Part shown: positions 22,950-33,125 of the stretch, in pieces
How positions within the stretch are numbered: the first letter of the stretch is position 1
How the letters are laid out: every line of letters starts with the position of its first letter
Assembly: GCF_024868665.1 (NCBI RefSeq)
Contig: NC_079890.1
Location: 34,077,298 to 34,141,297 of the forward strand
Length of the DNA: 64,000 nucleotides
Direction: 5' to 3'
Origin: Triplophysa rosa
Lineage: Eukaryota; Chordata; Actinopteri; Cypriniformes; Nemacheilidae
Notes under the pieces: model-generated
Told to the model about the DNA's origin: nothing
Database searches by the model: none
What the model saw: only the letters and a program-made list of their open reading frames with translations
Made by a program: the position numbers and the translations under genes

Positions 22950-23691
22950 TACGCTGCGTGACGACCCCTCTGGGTGTGTGAGCGTGTGTGTTTGTGAGCT
23001 GAGGTCTGAGGCTAGCGGGCCGTCAGATGTGCTAAACATGTCAGCAGAAGTGTTGCTGACTGTCCCCTGAATGACGTGACTCCACCTGGGTTACATCGCA
23101 CTCTGTCATTGTATTCTCAGCTGTCAAACGCTAAACCAGACCGCCTGATAAACACGGGACACATGGTTTTATTTCATCCGAGTCTGAAAGGCAGGGGAGC
23201 ATTTTATTTGTGTTAAATGGGAAAAGAGGTCATATGAGTTTCGAGCTGCATCAGGGGCCTGATAATGACAAAATGTGTGGTTTAAAGCAAAAGGTGTGAC
23301 TCAATTGCAAGGACTAAATTTAGCATGATGATTTCTGTCACTCTGTTTTGGGGAAATACTTTTTTTACCTACACTAGTCGTGCATATGCATGATGTGTAA
23401 ATAACGTACGTTCTTTTATGCATACATATAAAATAATACAACTATTTTAAAAAATACCAAAAGTCAGGGGTGTAACAAAGCACTCCCAGTTCGATACAAT
23501 ACACAATTAGGTAGTAGATAGTATCACAATATTTAATTTGATCAACAAAATAATGATGTTTTTGTACCCACAACCTGTTATAGAGGACCAAGTTTAGCAA
23601 TGGAGATTTCTGTCAAACCGTTTTGTGAAAACAAATTTCACCCACACTACCAGTCATGCACATGCAAGATGTGTGAATAATTGTAGTTTTT
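22950..23691. other. Unannotated intergenic sequence
   Basis: No supported feature; a partial internal duplication (TGCATATGCATGATGTG / TGCACATGCAAGATGTG near 23380 and 23660) is visible. Confidence 0.5.
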
Positions 23692-23790
23692 ATACAGCGG
23701 TCGAAAAAATTAATAGACCATTTCAGAGACCGTTTTTCTGATTTTAAAATGTACTATTTATAGGTATGTGTTTATGTAAAATGATAATTT
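23692..23790. mobile_element. Tc1/mariner terminal fragment
   Basis: TACAGCGGTCGAAAAAATTA then GACCATTTCAGAGACCG and TATTTATAGGTATGTGTTTA match the kind of terminal repeat common in fish Tc1 elements. Only one end is seen. A relative is at 39645. Confidence 0.6.
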
Positions 23791-24009
23791 CTTCTTTTGT
23801 GTTCAACAGAACAAAGAAATCTACAAGATCTACAAAGAAATTTTTCCTACAATGGTAGTCAGTGGTGGCCAAGAACTGTTTGGTTACAAGCATTCTTCCA
23901 AAGATCTTTCTCTGTGTTTATCAGAACAAAGAAATTTATACAGATTTGAAATAACTCGAGGGTGAGTAAATGAAGACAGAATTTCCATTTTTGGGTGAAC
24001 TGTTGCTTA
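23791..24009. repeat. Cyprinid MITE copy
   Basis: CTTCTTTTGTGTTCAACAGA to TTTTTGGGTGAACTGTTGC, directly abutting the Tc1 fragment. Confidence 0.7.
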
Positions 24010-24802
24010 AAAATGCTACTTATAAAGGCAGATCACTAGGTTTAGACGTTAGACGTTTCCTTATTTAACCTTTTTTCTTAAACCAAAAAACTGCCCGATG
24101 CCAGCCATTTTCATAAAACACTTTTTCATTTGTGTGAATTTACTAATCATCCACCATTCTTTCCTCATGTGACTACTGAAAAATCATGTAATTGTATTTC
24201 ACAGATTGAGTAAAGTGCAGTGTGGGCACAACACTAATCCAAAGATCTACATTCTCAACAAACATCTCTCCTTTCATGTTTGTGAATGTGTGCATGAAAA
24301 CCACAGTGGCAGCTGTGTCACAGATTCAGCAGAAACGAAAATCTCCCTGGATTACTACGCAAGAACTGCCGATGGCTTCCAGCAAGAGCGCCATAGTGAG
24401 AACAGGAGGTGCTGCGGGGAGATGAAGAAGATGGAATGAATGGATACTCGGATGCTAGCAGAGATTAGTCGTTCTCAAGACTCCTCATGAAGTCTTGTAT
24501 TTTCTGTCTCCGATCTGTGCCAATCAGACGCCACACTTGGACTCATTTCGATATAGGAATGAATAGCTGGAGGCATACGTGATAGAGCCCTGATTGTGGG
24601 TAAAGCTCTTTCTGAAGAATGTGATTAGTAAGAGGCTCTCCACTCCTCAGGGTGACTTTTAGATTCCGTAGGATCTATTCGTGTAGTCCAGTGGTTCTCA
24701 ACTCTGGACCGCGAGATCCAATTTCCTGCCGAGTTTAGCCCCAACTCTGATAAAACACCTGAAGAGGCTAATCAGTGACTTCAGGAACAGACCTGAACCA
24801 GG
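24010..24802. other. Intergenic, with a decayed fish repeat near 24690-24790
   Basis: The stretch CCAGTGGTTCTCAACTCTGG followed by GAAGAGGCTAATCAGTGA looks like a common dispersed repeat. No gene is supported; the ORF near 24206 has no recognisable domain. Confidence 0.5.
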
Positions 24803-24966
24803 CGTTCAATTTAATGTTGGGCTGCGCAGATTTTTTGGCATATCGCATTAAAGTACCGCGAGAGCGATTCAAATGCATACCGAGCAATCTGCACTTGAAT
24901 CGATATCGCGGTACTTAAATGTCATATGCTGATAGATTTGCGCAGCGCCGCATTAAGTTGAACGCA
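24803..24966. repeat. Foldback MITE, degenerate copy
   Basis: Two imperfect inverted arms running from GCGTTCAATTTAATG through AAAGTACCGCGAGAGCGATT meet near 24884. The family is the same as the much cleaner hairpin at 54663-54832. Confidence 0.75.
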
Positions 24967-25054
24967 TCTATTCCTAAAGAATCCCTTCGTGTTTTTTACA
25001 TTTGTACATGCCGATTGCCAGCAAAACACAGACATACGACTTAGTTTGACTTAC

Positions 25055-25189
25055 CACGTGCAGTTCATGTCCGGCATCTTTTAGCACTGGGACCGTGCCA
25101 TCTATCAGTTTCAAACGATCTCCAAATCCAGCACTATATCTACCGTTTATATAACATCCATCACTGAAATGTCGTGAACAAACAACCAC
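25055..25189 (-). pseudogene. THAP-domain-like exon fragment
   Basis: The minus-strand frame reads VVVCSRHFSDGCYINGRYSA then GFGDRLKLIDGTVPVLKDAG, matching the second half of the THAP zinc-binding DNA-binding domain (CxxHF, then LKxxxVPxL). After 45 codons it ends in phase 0 at a consensus donor, GTAAGT (25054-25049). A TGA lies in frame just upstream with no good acceptor, and I could not find the first half (CxxC) of the domain. THAP domains occur in cellular transcription factors and P-element-like transposases; I read this as a fragment of either. Confidence 0.5.
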
Positions 25190-25767
25190 ACCTCAAACTT
25201 CTCTCCCTATCGCAAGAGTAACGAGCTGCCGCTGCAGGCCCATAGCGCGGCCAATCTTGATAAGTGGGTTCCTATGCTCGTCGGTTGGCACCTGGGCGGG
25301 CTATTTCTTTCACCTTGCTGTGCTTTTCCGGGTGAATTGCCCAATAAAAGGAATAGGATGTTGCTAAACAGGGATCCAGACTTATAAAATACTTTCCGAA
25401 ACAAGTTTGAGTGCTATGTCAATACTATGTCATAAGTCCAACTCGTTTTTTAACAAGTTGACCATGTTAAGCATGAGAAGCCAGCACGTTCAACAGTGTA
25501 AAGAAGTCAGAATGCATGACATAATATGTTACCCGATCTTTAACAAAAGGCTATTGGCTATTTGAAAAAATATTGGACATGTCCTTTGTTTTGTCTAGGA
25601 AGTTCACAGTAAAGGAAATTACTTTCGTCAAACTGTGTGGTCTTTAAATATTAAAGTGGTTATGTAATTATTACATTTTATTTACTATAAGGTCCATTTA
25701 TAATGTTAATAAGGATTTTTGGCACAAAACCAGTCATATTTTGAAATGAAGAAGCATCTGACTGCCC
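25190..25767. other. Unannotated; possible upstream part of the THAP fragment
   Basis: GC is locally raised near 25215-25330. No exon could be defined. Confidence 0.45.
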
Positions 25768-26032
25768 TTTAAAGGGATAGTTCACCCAAAAATAAAATAT
25801 CTGTCATCACTTTTTCACCTTCATTTCATTTAAAACCTTTGTATGACTCGGTGCAACCCAAAAGAAGCAATTTTGAGTAATGTCTGAATAATTTTGTGTC
25901 CATACAATGGAAGTCACAGGGGGAAGTCAATATGGTTTGGTTATCACGTTCTTCAAAATATCTTCTTTTGTGTTCTGCAGAAGAAAGTAATACATGTTTG
26001 GAAGGACATGAGGGTCAATAAAGGATAAAAAA
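25768..26032. repeat. Cyprinid MITE copy
   Basis: TTTAAAGGGATAGTTCACCC at left, then TGTGTCCATACAATGGAAGT and AAAATATCTTCTTTTGTGTT; the right end is decayed. Confidence 0.8.
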
Positions 26033-26408
26033 AATGTTTATTTTTGCATACTATCACATTATTGCGGAAAAAAAAACTCAGTGCTTCAAATGGAGACTGG
26101 TAAGAAGACAGTATCAGTAATCTAGTTGTGAAATGACCACGGACTGTACAAAAAACTAGACAGACATCAAAAAGTTGTATAGAAATCCTATTTTTCGTTT
26201 GTTGAGGAGAAATGAAGTGGCAGCACATGGGAGTTGCAGTAATGTTATCCACAACAGAGACCAAGTGGTTTTACATGTCTGAAGGCAAGTACTCACCGAT
26301 AACCTGCTTCATATCCCACTCCAACCTCAACGATGTTGCTGAGAGATGTCTATTACCAAATACTGCCTATACCAGCCAGACAGCGGGGACGCTTCACAGA
26401 CCGCTGCC
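26033..26408. other. Unannotated intergenic sequence
   Basis: Nothing supported up to the LTR boundary. Confidence 0.55.
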
Positions 26409-26693
26409 TGTCACGTAATACTGTTTATACAAAACGCACACGACAAGGAGTATCTTCCAAGGGGTATTGTTTAATGAATCCAAAAACAAAAACACAGGTT
26501 CACAAGCACATGAAACCATAAACAAGAACCGACAATGAACTAAAGGAACAGACAGGCTTAAATACACAGGGCGAACATAATCAGGATAAACAGAATCAGG
26601 TGAGGGACTATTTAACTACCAGGGAAATTAATGAGGGAACACAGGCAAAGCAGGAACACTGAAAACAAAACAAAACAGACTAAAACTGTGACA
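26409..26693 (-). mobile_element. 3' LTR of the element (285 bp)
   Basis: On the minus strand it begins TGTCACAGTTTTAGTCTG and ends GTATTACGTGACA. It closely matches 28524-28800. Confidence 0.85.
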
Positions 26694-26712
26694 GTTCGCT
26701 CCCCCTCCCAGA
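26694..26712 (-). other. Polypurine tract
   Basis: The minus strand reads GGGAGGGGGAGCGAAC directly before the LTR start TGTCAC, the expected primer site for plus-strand DNA synthesis. Confidence 0.7.
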
Positions 26713-27522
26713 AGGCGCGTCCCCGCACTGTAAAGTCCAACTGAGGAGGGAGGGTGGGGGTTCAGGATGTGGATGAGGGACAGGCAAAGGGCAGACAATA
26801 GGGACAGCTGGCAGTTGTGGGGCCAGGGTGGTGACGATGGTGGGAGGAGCCAGGGGGGGCCCGGAGCAGAATGAGCCTGATGGTGGTCCAGAGACCAGCC
26901 AGGAGGAGGTCCCAGGGCGGCATCAAAGGAGGGAGAAGCCATGGTGGAGAGCTGATGAACGTCAACCTGGGGACAAGCGACGGAGACTGAGCCGATGAGG
27001 GAGGAGTCCATGGTGGAGCCGAGCAGACGGAGAGACGGAAGAGCGCGGCGGAGCCAGAGTGACCGAGGATGGAGGTGGAGCCGGAGGGAAGGAGGAGCCA
27101 GACAGAGCCAAAGGGGCAGAGTGATGAGGTGTTGCCAGAGGATTGGAGCCCCCAGGCAGCAGATGGTCGACGACTGACCAAGGCGGAACCGGAGGGACGA
27201 GGGAGCCTGGTGGGATGACGGGCCACAGTGGAGATGAGGGGGTCAGGAGCCAAGTTGTAGCCGCTGGGTCTGAGGGCCGAGGAGGAGTCTGTGTCTCAGA
27301 GGCTGGAGGCAGAGACATTGAATACCCAACCCCTGAGGTAGCTGGCGGCTGAAGATCCCGAAGCTCATCCTACCCAACGCCGCTGGAGTGCAGAGGGTGA
27401 GCTGAGGGGTCTCCGGATGTCAGCAGACCCAGGGCAGACGGACTGGCTGACAATAACAGAGGAGGAGGGAGAGGGAGGCTGGGCGGTACCTTCTTGGAGG
27501 CTGAAGAGGAGGTGCTGGCTGA

Positions 27523-28008
27523 CGAAGAGCTGGGCGGGACGAGCGGCGACTTGGAAGAGCTGGACGGGACCAGCTGCGACTTGGAAGACGTTTTCTGTCT
27601 CAGCATGCTACACGAGTTCTTGTCCAGGCTCTTATATTGTCCAGACTGGACTATTGCAATGCTGTAGTCTGGCTGGTCTTCCAGCTTGTACAACCAGACC
27701 TCATCAGATGATCCAGAATGCAGCGACAAAGAGTGGTCTTCAACGAGCCAACACGTCACTCCTCTCTTCGTTAGGTTGCACCGCATCCAATTCAAATCTC
27801 TGCTCTTGGCAAATTGCTTCTATTGTTTCCCCCTTCCTTTTAAGTCACTTTGGATAAAAACGTCTGCTAAATGACTAAATGGAAATGGAAGAGCTGGGCG
27901 GGACCAGCGGCGACTTGGAAGAGCTGGGCGGGACCAGCGGCGACTTGGAAGAGCTGGGCGGGACCAGCGGCGACTTGGAAGAGCTGGGCGGGACCAGCGG
28001 GGAGGGAG
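27523..28008. repeat. 30-bp minisatellite split by a LINE fragment
   Basis: Units of GAAGAGCTGGGCGGGACCAG plus CGGCGACTTG: about two at 27523-27588 and nearly four at 27887-28008. On the minus strand they encode repeated SRRWSRPALP. Confidence 0.9.
27589..27886 (+). mobile_element. L2-like LINE 3' fragment inserted in the minisatellite
   Basis: The + strand shows the C-terminal LINE RT region (RVLVQALILSRLDYCNAVVW, then a decayed stretch) and ends with the tail TTTGGATAAAAACGTCTGCT then AAATGACTAAATGG. It interrupts the 30-bp array between repeat units. Confidence 0.75.
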
Positions 28009-28100
28009 CAGCCAAAATTCCTCTTCATTCACCCAGTAAGATATGGCAGAGTCCAATAACAGCTCACCCTTTGTGATGGGAGTGTGGGCGGGGCTTCCCT

Positions 28101-28523
28101 CTAGCCCGTAAAACTCCACGAGTACTCCCACGGCGTCGCATGGTGTTGCTGGCTCACGCACCTAGTTAGATGTGTGTTGAGGCACAGGCTCCGAGGGCTG
28201 AAGGCGGGCTCAGTCGCGGGCTCACGCACTGGCGCTGGTGTTGCGGCAGGCTCAGGCTCTCCATTTGCGGTGGTCTCTGGCAGACGCTCCGTGTATCGGG
28301 GTGATGGTTGCTGGCTGGTCTCTTGGTTAGGAGTGGGGCTGGAGATGTCCTCGGCTGGGCAGACAGAAAAAAAAGAGTCCATTTCTCTCCAGCACCCACT
28401 CCACAAAAGTGGCGAATTCCTCGCAGGGACCATTTGCTGGTATGCGTACCTTACACCGCTCGCTCAGGCCGTCGTGAAAGAAAGTGCCGCTAAAATAAAA
28501 ATTACGGTTTAGGTCGGTTATTC
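28101..28523 (-). pseudogene. Gag-position coding remnant of the LTR element
   Basis: Just inside the LTR end at 28524, the minus strand encodes FHDGLSERCKVRIPANGPCE then FATFVEWVLERNGLFFF, continued in another frame by a Pro/Glu-rich stretch (RLPETTANGEPEPAATPAPV). The frames shift at least once, so it is decayed. Its place and charge resemble the 726-1187 frame of the other LTR element, but the residues differ. Gag identity is inferred from position. Confidence 0.4.
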
Positions 28524-28800
28524 TGTCACGTAATGCTGTATATACAAAATGCGCACGACAAGGAGTAACTTCCAAGGGGTACTGTTTAATGAATCCAAAA
28601 GCAAAAACCCAGGAACACAAGCACATGAAGCCATAAACAATAACCGACAATGAACTAAAGGAACAGACCAGCTTAAATACACAGGGGGAACATAATCAGG
28701 TTATACAGAATCAGTTGAGGGACTAATTAACTACCAGGGAAACTGATGAGGGAACACAGGCAAAGCAGGAACACAGAAAACAAAACCAAACAGACTAAAA
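28524..28800 (-). mobile_element. 5' LTR of the element, interrupted
   Basis: Matches 26409-26683. The missing terminal bases (ending TTGTGACA) resume at 30069-30082 after the DNA transposon. Confidence 0.85.
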
Positions 28801-30068
28801 GCTTGTACACTGGGACGATAATCGCATGCGCTTATCGCCAGCATTTTACGAGACGTTTTTTGGCGTACATACCCAAGCGATTTTCACTGGAAATGAGCCG
28901 AGTATTTGAATAAACGGCAAAAGCTGCACATTGAATCAAATATGTGGTGTTTAATTGTTAACAGTTTACAATTTGTGTCACGTTTTTTTAATCTTAGTAT
29001 GCATATGTACAGTGAGGGAAATAAGTATTTGATCCCCTGCTGATTTTGTAAGTTTGCCTGCTTACAAAGAAATGAAGGGTCTATAATTTTTATGGTAGGT
29101 TTATTTTAACTGATAGAGACAGAATATTTTAAAAAATCAGAGAAAAAAATGTTATATAAAGGTTATAAATTGATTTGCATTTCAGTCAGTGAAATAAGTA
29201 TTTGATCCCCGAGCAAAACATAACATCTCGTCCAAGATTTTACGGTACATGGGCCTGTCCCTCAGCCCCTCAATGCGGTAATGCGGTGAAGTCATCCTGT
29301 ATACCTGTAGCAGAGAAAAAGCCCTAAAGCATAATGGTTCCAACACTGTGCTTCTCTGTAGGGATGGTGTTCTTGGGGTCATAGTCAGCATTTCTCTCCC
29401 TCCAAACACTGGAGTCAATTTTGGTCTCACAGCAGTGCCAGCACTTTCATTGTCAAACTTCAGATGAGCCAGGTGGGTCTTCTTGTGCAGGAGGACTTTG
29501 CGGGTGCTTCAGGATTTCAATCTATTGTGGCATAGCGTGTTACCAATGGTTTGCTTGCTAACTGTGGTCCCAACTGTCTTGAAATCATTAACAGGCTTCT
29601 TCCGTGTAGTTCTGGGCTGATCTTTAACCTTTCTCATGATCATCTTTACTCCATTGGGGAAATCTTGCAGGGAGCTCCAGAACAAGGGCAATTGATAGTT
29701 ATTTTGTATTTCTTCTATTTCCAAATAATCCCACCAACAGTTGTCTACTTCTCACCAAGCTTCTGTCTGTGGCCTATTCAAGGTTTGTGCAGGTCTACAA
29801 TCTTGTCCCTGACATCCTTTGAAACCTATTTGGTCTTGACCATGGTGGTGGAGAGGTTGAATAAGATACAGATTCTGTTGGCATGCCAGTTTTTAACGCG
29901 GCGTGTCAAACCAAAAAAAAAGAGCCGGCGGCATTTTTTTTAAGATGCCTTTACGCCTGCCGTTTTGCGCGTCGGTGTGCACACTCACCTTGGCGCCCTT
30001 TGTTTAGTCACAAAGCATTTAATGTCGACGTTAAACATGCCCGATTATCGGCCCGGTGTGGACAAGCC
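28801..30068. mobile_element. DNA transposon with GGCTTGTCCACACCGGG-type TIRs, inside the LTR
   Basis: Left end GCTTGTACACTGGGACGATA and right end CGGCCCGGTGTGGACAAGCC are imperfect inverted repeats. The flanks are CTAAAA (28795-28800) and TTAAAA (30069-30074), a likely target duplication. No transposase of its own remains; a Tc1 element fills the interior. Confidence 0.7.
29010..29870 (-). mobile_element. Tc1/mariner element, right end missing
   Basis: Begins after TA with CAGTGAGGGAAATAAGTATT, and a second copy of the motif (CAGTGAAATAAGTATTTGAT) lies at 29187, the double direct-repeat layout of fish Tc1 ends. The minus strand carries a frameshifted transposase remnant (for example MRPKLTPVFGGREMLTMTPR near 29430). 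No right terminal repeat is present. Confidence 0.75.
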
Positions 30069-30082
30069 TTAAAATTGTGACA

Positions 30083-30502
30083 TCTCTTTAGTCATTTTTA
30101 GGACAGACTTCAAAGACAACCTATACCAGGTAGACAACAGGTGGCACTTTACTGACCATTGCCGCCTTACAGATGTTGTTGAGAGGATCATATCCTGACT
30201 ATTTAAACACCAGTTTGAAAAAATAAATACAAAAGTTTAACTTTGTCTTGCATATATATTTTTTAAAACAATATACTGTTGTAGTATACATTCTATACAT
30301 CTATATTTTGTCTATTTTAAACAAACAACAGTTGATTAGTCAGATTTTTTTAGCTGAGGTCCTAAACATTGTGTTTGGGGGAGTTGGCCCATTTTAGCTA
30401 TCAGCTACCAGCAAAGCAAGTGTTGTTGTTGGCTGCAGCCACTAATCTGGATGAACTAATTGACACAGGAAGTAGGGTTCAGAGGACAGGTCCAGTGGAG
30501 GA
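30083..30502. other. Unannotated sequence
   Basis: AT-rich; nothing supported. Confidence 0.55.
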
Positions 30503-31070
30503 TTATCAAGAATTGACCAGTAGTGCGGAGAGAAGAAGCCACTTTGGTTTAGGCGGATGGACACAGCATGGGCTGCCAAATGACCATGTAACAATGCGAC
30601 TCACATCCAGGTCTGATCAACCTGCGGTGGGCCTCCCTTGGCTGAGGGTGTCTTGTGATAAAGGGGTGAAACACCCAATGAGGCTGCGGTGCACAACTGA
30701 CGATGTGTCGCATTGTATGGGAACCATACAAAGGGCATTTTCAGCAGCACCTCACCAAAAGGCATCTTTCACACAGGATAATGGATATGATGAAAGTGGG
30801 ATCGGACACACAATTCATGAGATGTCTCTCTGATAATAGCAAGCAAAGTACATAGCAAATTAAGTATAAATATGCTATGTATTTCTATAATCATATATCC
30901 CCCAAACACAGAGGATGCTTACCCGACAAACCCAGTGAAACCTCGGACTTCCTTTCCTCTAATCATATTCTTGACTGCTCCCCCTGTCAAAGCGTGGGAA
31001 ATGTCCTATTGGGCAATTAAACTGTGCTGAAATATTGGGATTATAACACCTAGTCCTATTAAGTAAATTT
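30503..31070 (+). repeat. Interspersed repeat X, copy 1
   Basis: Shares with 39990-40335 the stretches GACACAGCATGGGCTGCCA (as AACACAGCATGGGCTGCC there), AAGGGCATT, AAAGGCATCTTTCAC and GGGAAATGTCCTATTGGGCA, in the same order. A 154-codon ORF crosses it but is not conserved in frame in the other copy, so it is not treated as a gene. Confidence 0.75.
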
Positions 31071-31419
31071 TATTAGGTAGGCCCTAAAAAAGCATGCAGT
31101 CTTTTAATGAGTATAAATCATTGTTGTCCGTTATTTATAGGGTAGTTGTGTACACACAGTTCTGCTTATGTTTCTGTATTAAACTGTGGTGTTCTTTTTT
31201 TGTCTCCATTATGGAAATTGATGCTTCCTACAAGTTGAACTTTATATGCTTGCCTTTGGTTTTATTTTTCTGTAAATGTGCAGAATTAAGGAGATTTTTT
31301 GTTGCACTCTTAGTTAAACTACTGTGAAAAAGTTTAAGCTCTGCAGGTTTTTGTAAATAAGCAAGCACAAAACAGTCTTGTGTGCAAAAAGTGCCGTTGC
31401 ATTAACTTAATGTTCTAAT

Positions 31420-31803
31420 TGAGTCTTGGGCCGGCTCAAGTTCGACCACCTCCTGTCATCCTCCTGTGAGAGTTTGTGGACTGACTGACCATTGGGACCA
31501 TCAGGATACCCATCCAGAGGAAACTGCACATTACACCAGCACCAGCTGATTATCACGTGCCATCCTCCAGCAAGAACCTTTGGACTTCATGTGCCATCCT
31601 CCTAAGAGATCCTGTGGACTTGACTGATCATCCCAGCTTCAGCACAGGCAATCTCCGTCAACAACCAAGAGCAAAGATGGACCCTTTTATTTTAATACTA
31701 CTAACCTTTTGTCTGTTTTGTCTTTCTTCCTGTAAAGCTGCTTTGAAACATGCAACATTGTAAAAAGTTATAATATTATATAAATAAAATTGAATTGAAT
31801 TGA
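31420..31803 (+). mobile_element. LINE-like 3' end with ATTGA tail
   Basis: Ends CTGTAAAGCTGCTTTGAAAC and then AATAAAATTGAATTGAATTG, the 3' tail type of fish CR1/L2 LINEs. Upstream sequence has repeated TGCCATCCTCC motifs. 5'-truncated. Confidence 0.6.
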
Positions 31804-31924
31804 ACTTTATATTTACACTGGTTTAACTTAACATTTATACCAGCTGAAAAAATGGCAAAATAGAACATTTTCTATATATAATAATAAGATTTAACCAAAA
31901 TGAGCCCATTTTGCTGAATTTATT

Positions 31925-32325
31925 TAATGGTCCAGTGTATGAAATTTGGCGGCATCTAGTGGCTTAAAGCGAATTGCAACCAATGGCTCACTCCACCACT
32001 CACCCCTCCCTTTCGAAGCACTACGGTGGCTGACACAGGACTAAGATGTTGTCACGTTTCCGCTTTTTTGTCAAATCAGCTAACATATTTATGAAATACG
32101 CTCTGTAGAGCAGTTTGTCCGTTTAGTTCTACTGTAGAAACAACATGATGAATTCCATGTATGGGGACCTGTGGTGTATGTAGACAGAAATAGCTCATTC
32201 TAAGGTAATAAAAACATTTCGCTTCATTATGTAAGATCTTTATACACCTCTGAAGACATAGTTATGTATATTTTATTGCATTTCTGTCAATAGATCCTCC
32301 TCTATGTTCCACATTGCACCTTTAA
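31925..32325 (-). repeat. Interspersed repeat A, copy 3
   Basis: Reverse orientation to copies 1 and 2. Ends GGTCCAGTGTATG and CCACATTGCACCTTTAA. Confidence 0.85.
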
Positions 32326-32460
32326 ATAAATTCATCCAGATTGCACGTTTTTACATTTACAAAACATTTTAGGCGATTTACTCAGCTTACTTAAAAATGT
32401 CACCTTGTGTATGGTTTTATTAAAGCAGATCTTACTAAAAAATAAGTAAAATCAGACGTA

Positions 32461-33125
32461 TCAGAATCAGAAAGAGCTTTATTGCCAAGTATGTTGCACA
32501 TACAAGGAATTTGTTTTGGTGACAGGAGCATCCAGTACACAGGAACAGCAACAACAGTACACAGAGACCATATAGAATACAGTACACAGATGATTTAAAT
32601 AAGGGCCTATGGGTATAAAAAATTAAGAAATACAATACAATAAACATAAGATAAAGATATAGAGAGTAAAGCTATGTGTGTATGTAAATATGTACATGTA
32701 AAAATAAGAATAGACTATTGTAGTACAAGATATGTGCTATATACAGCAGAATGAAATATAATTTACAGAAAATGTTGTATAAAAAATAGATAGTGTATTA
32801 TCTGGAGGATATAATTAATATTGCACTTAATTATTATTGCACAGAGTTATTAATTGCATGGTGGGTAAAAAACATTTAACTGTTCAAGAGGTAGATGGCC
32901 TGAGGGAAGAAGCCTGGTTTTGTGTCTGGTTGTTTTGGTGCTCTGTAGTGCCGACCAGACGGCAGCATTGTGAAGAGCTGATGGCTTGGATGTGAGAGGT
33001 CCAGGGTGATTTTCTGAGCCCTTTTCCTCATTCTGGATGTATACAGTTCTTGGAGGGTGGGCAGGGGAGCACCAATGATCTTCTCAGCAGTCCGAACCTC
33101 TGTAGTCTTCTGATGTCATTATCTG
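32461..33125 (-). mobile_element. Rex1-like LINE 3' fragment
   Basis: TCAGAATCAGAAAGAGCTTT then ATTGCCAAGTATGTTGCACA is the complement of a well-known fish LINE 3' end. The minus strand near 32890-33100 encodes the typical C-terminus (FTMLPSGRRYRAPK, then PGFFPQAIYLL). 5'-truncated. Confidence 0.75.

Larger units (their letters stand above)
26409..30082 (-). mobile_element. Non-autonomous LTR retrotransposon with nested insertions
   Basis: Two direct repeats of about 285 bp (26409-26693, and 28524-28800 continued at 30069-30082) flank an internal region of 1.8 kb. Each LTR has TGTCAC/GTGACA-type ends, and a purine-rich tract abuts the 26693 end on the minus strand, fixing the orientation. 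No protease, RT or integrase motif was seen. Three later insertions sit inside it. No matching target duplication could be found at 26404-26408 and 30083-30087, so one edge may be rearranged. Confidence 0.8.

Noticed and set aside
26628..27318. Pro/Ser-rich long minus-strand ORFs
   Set aside because: GC-rich internal region of the LTR element; several frames are open at once and none shows a domain.
30369..30833. 154-codon ORF
   Set aside because: Lies in repeat X; the second copy does not conserve the frame and no domain is seen.
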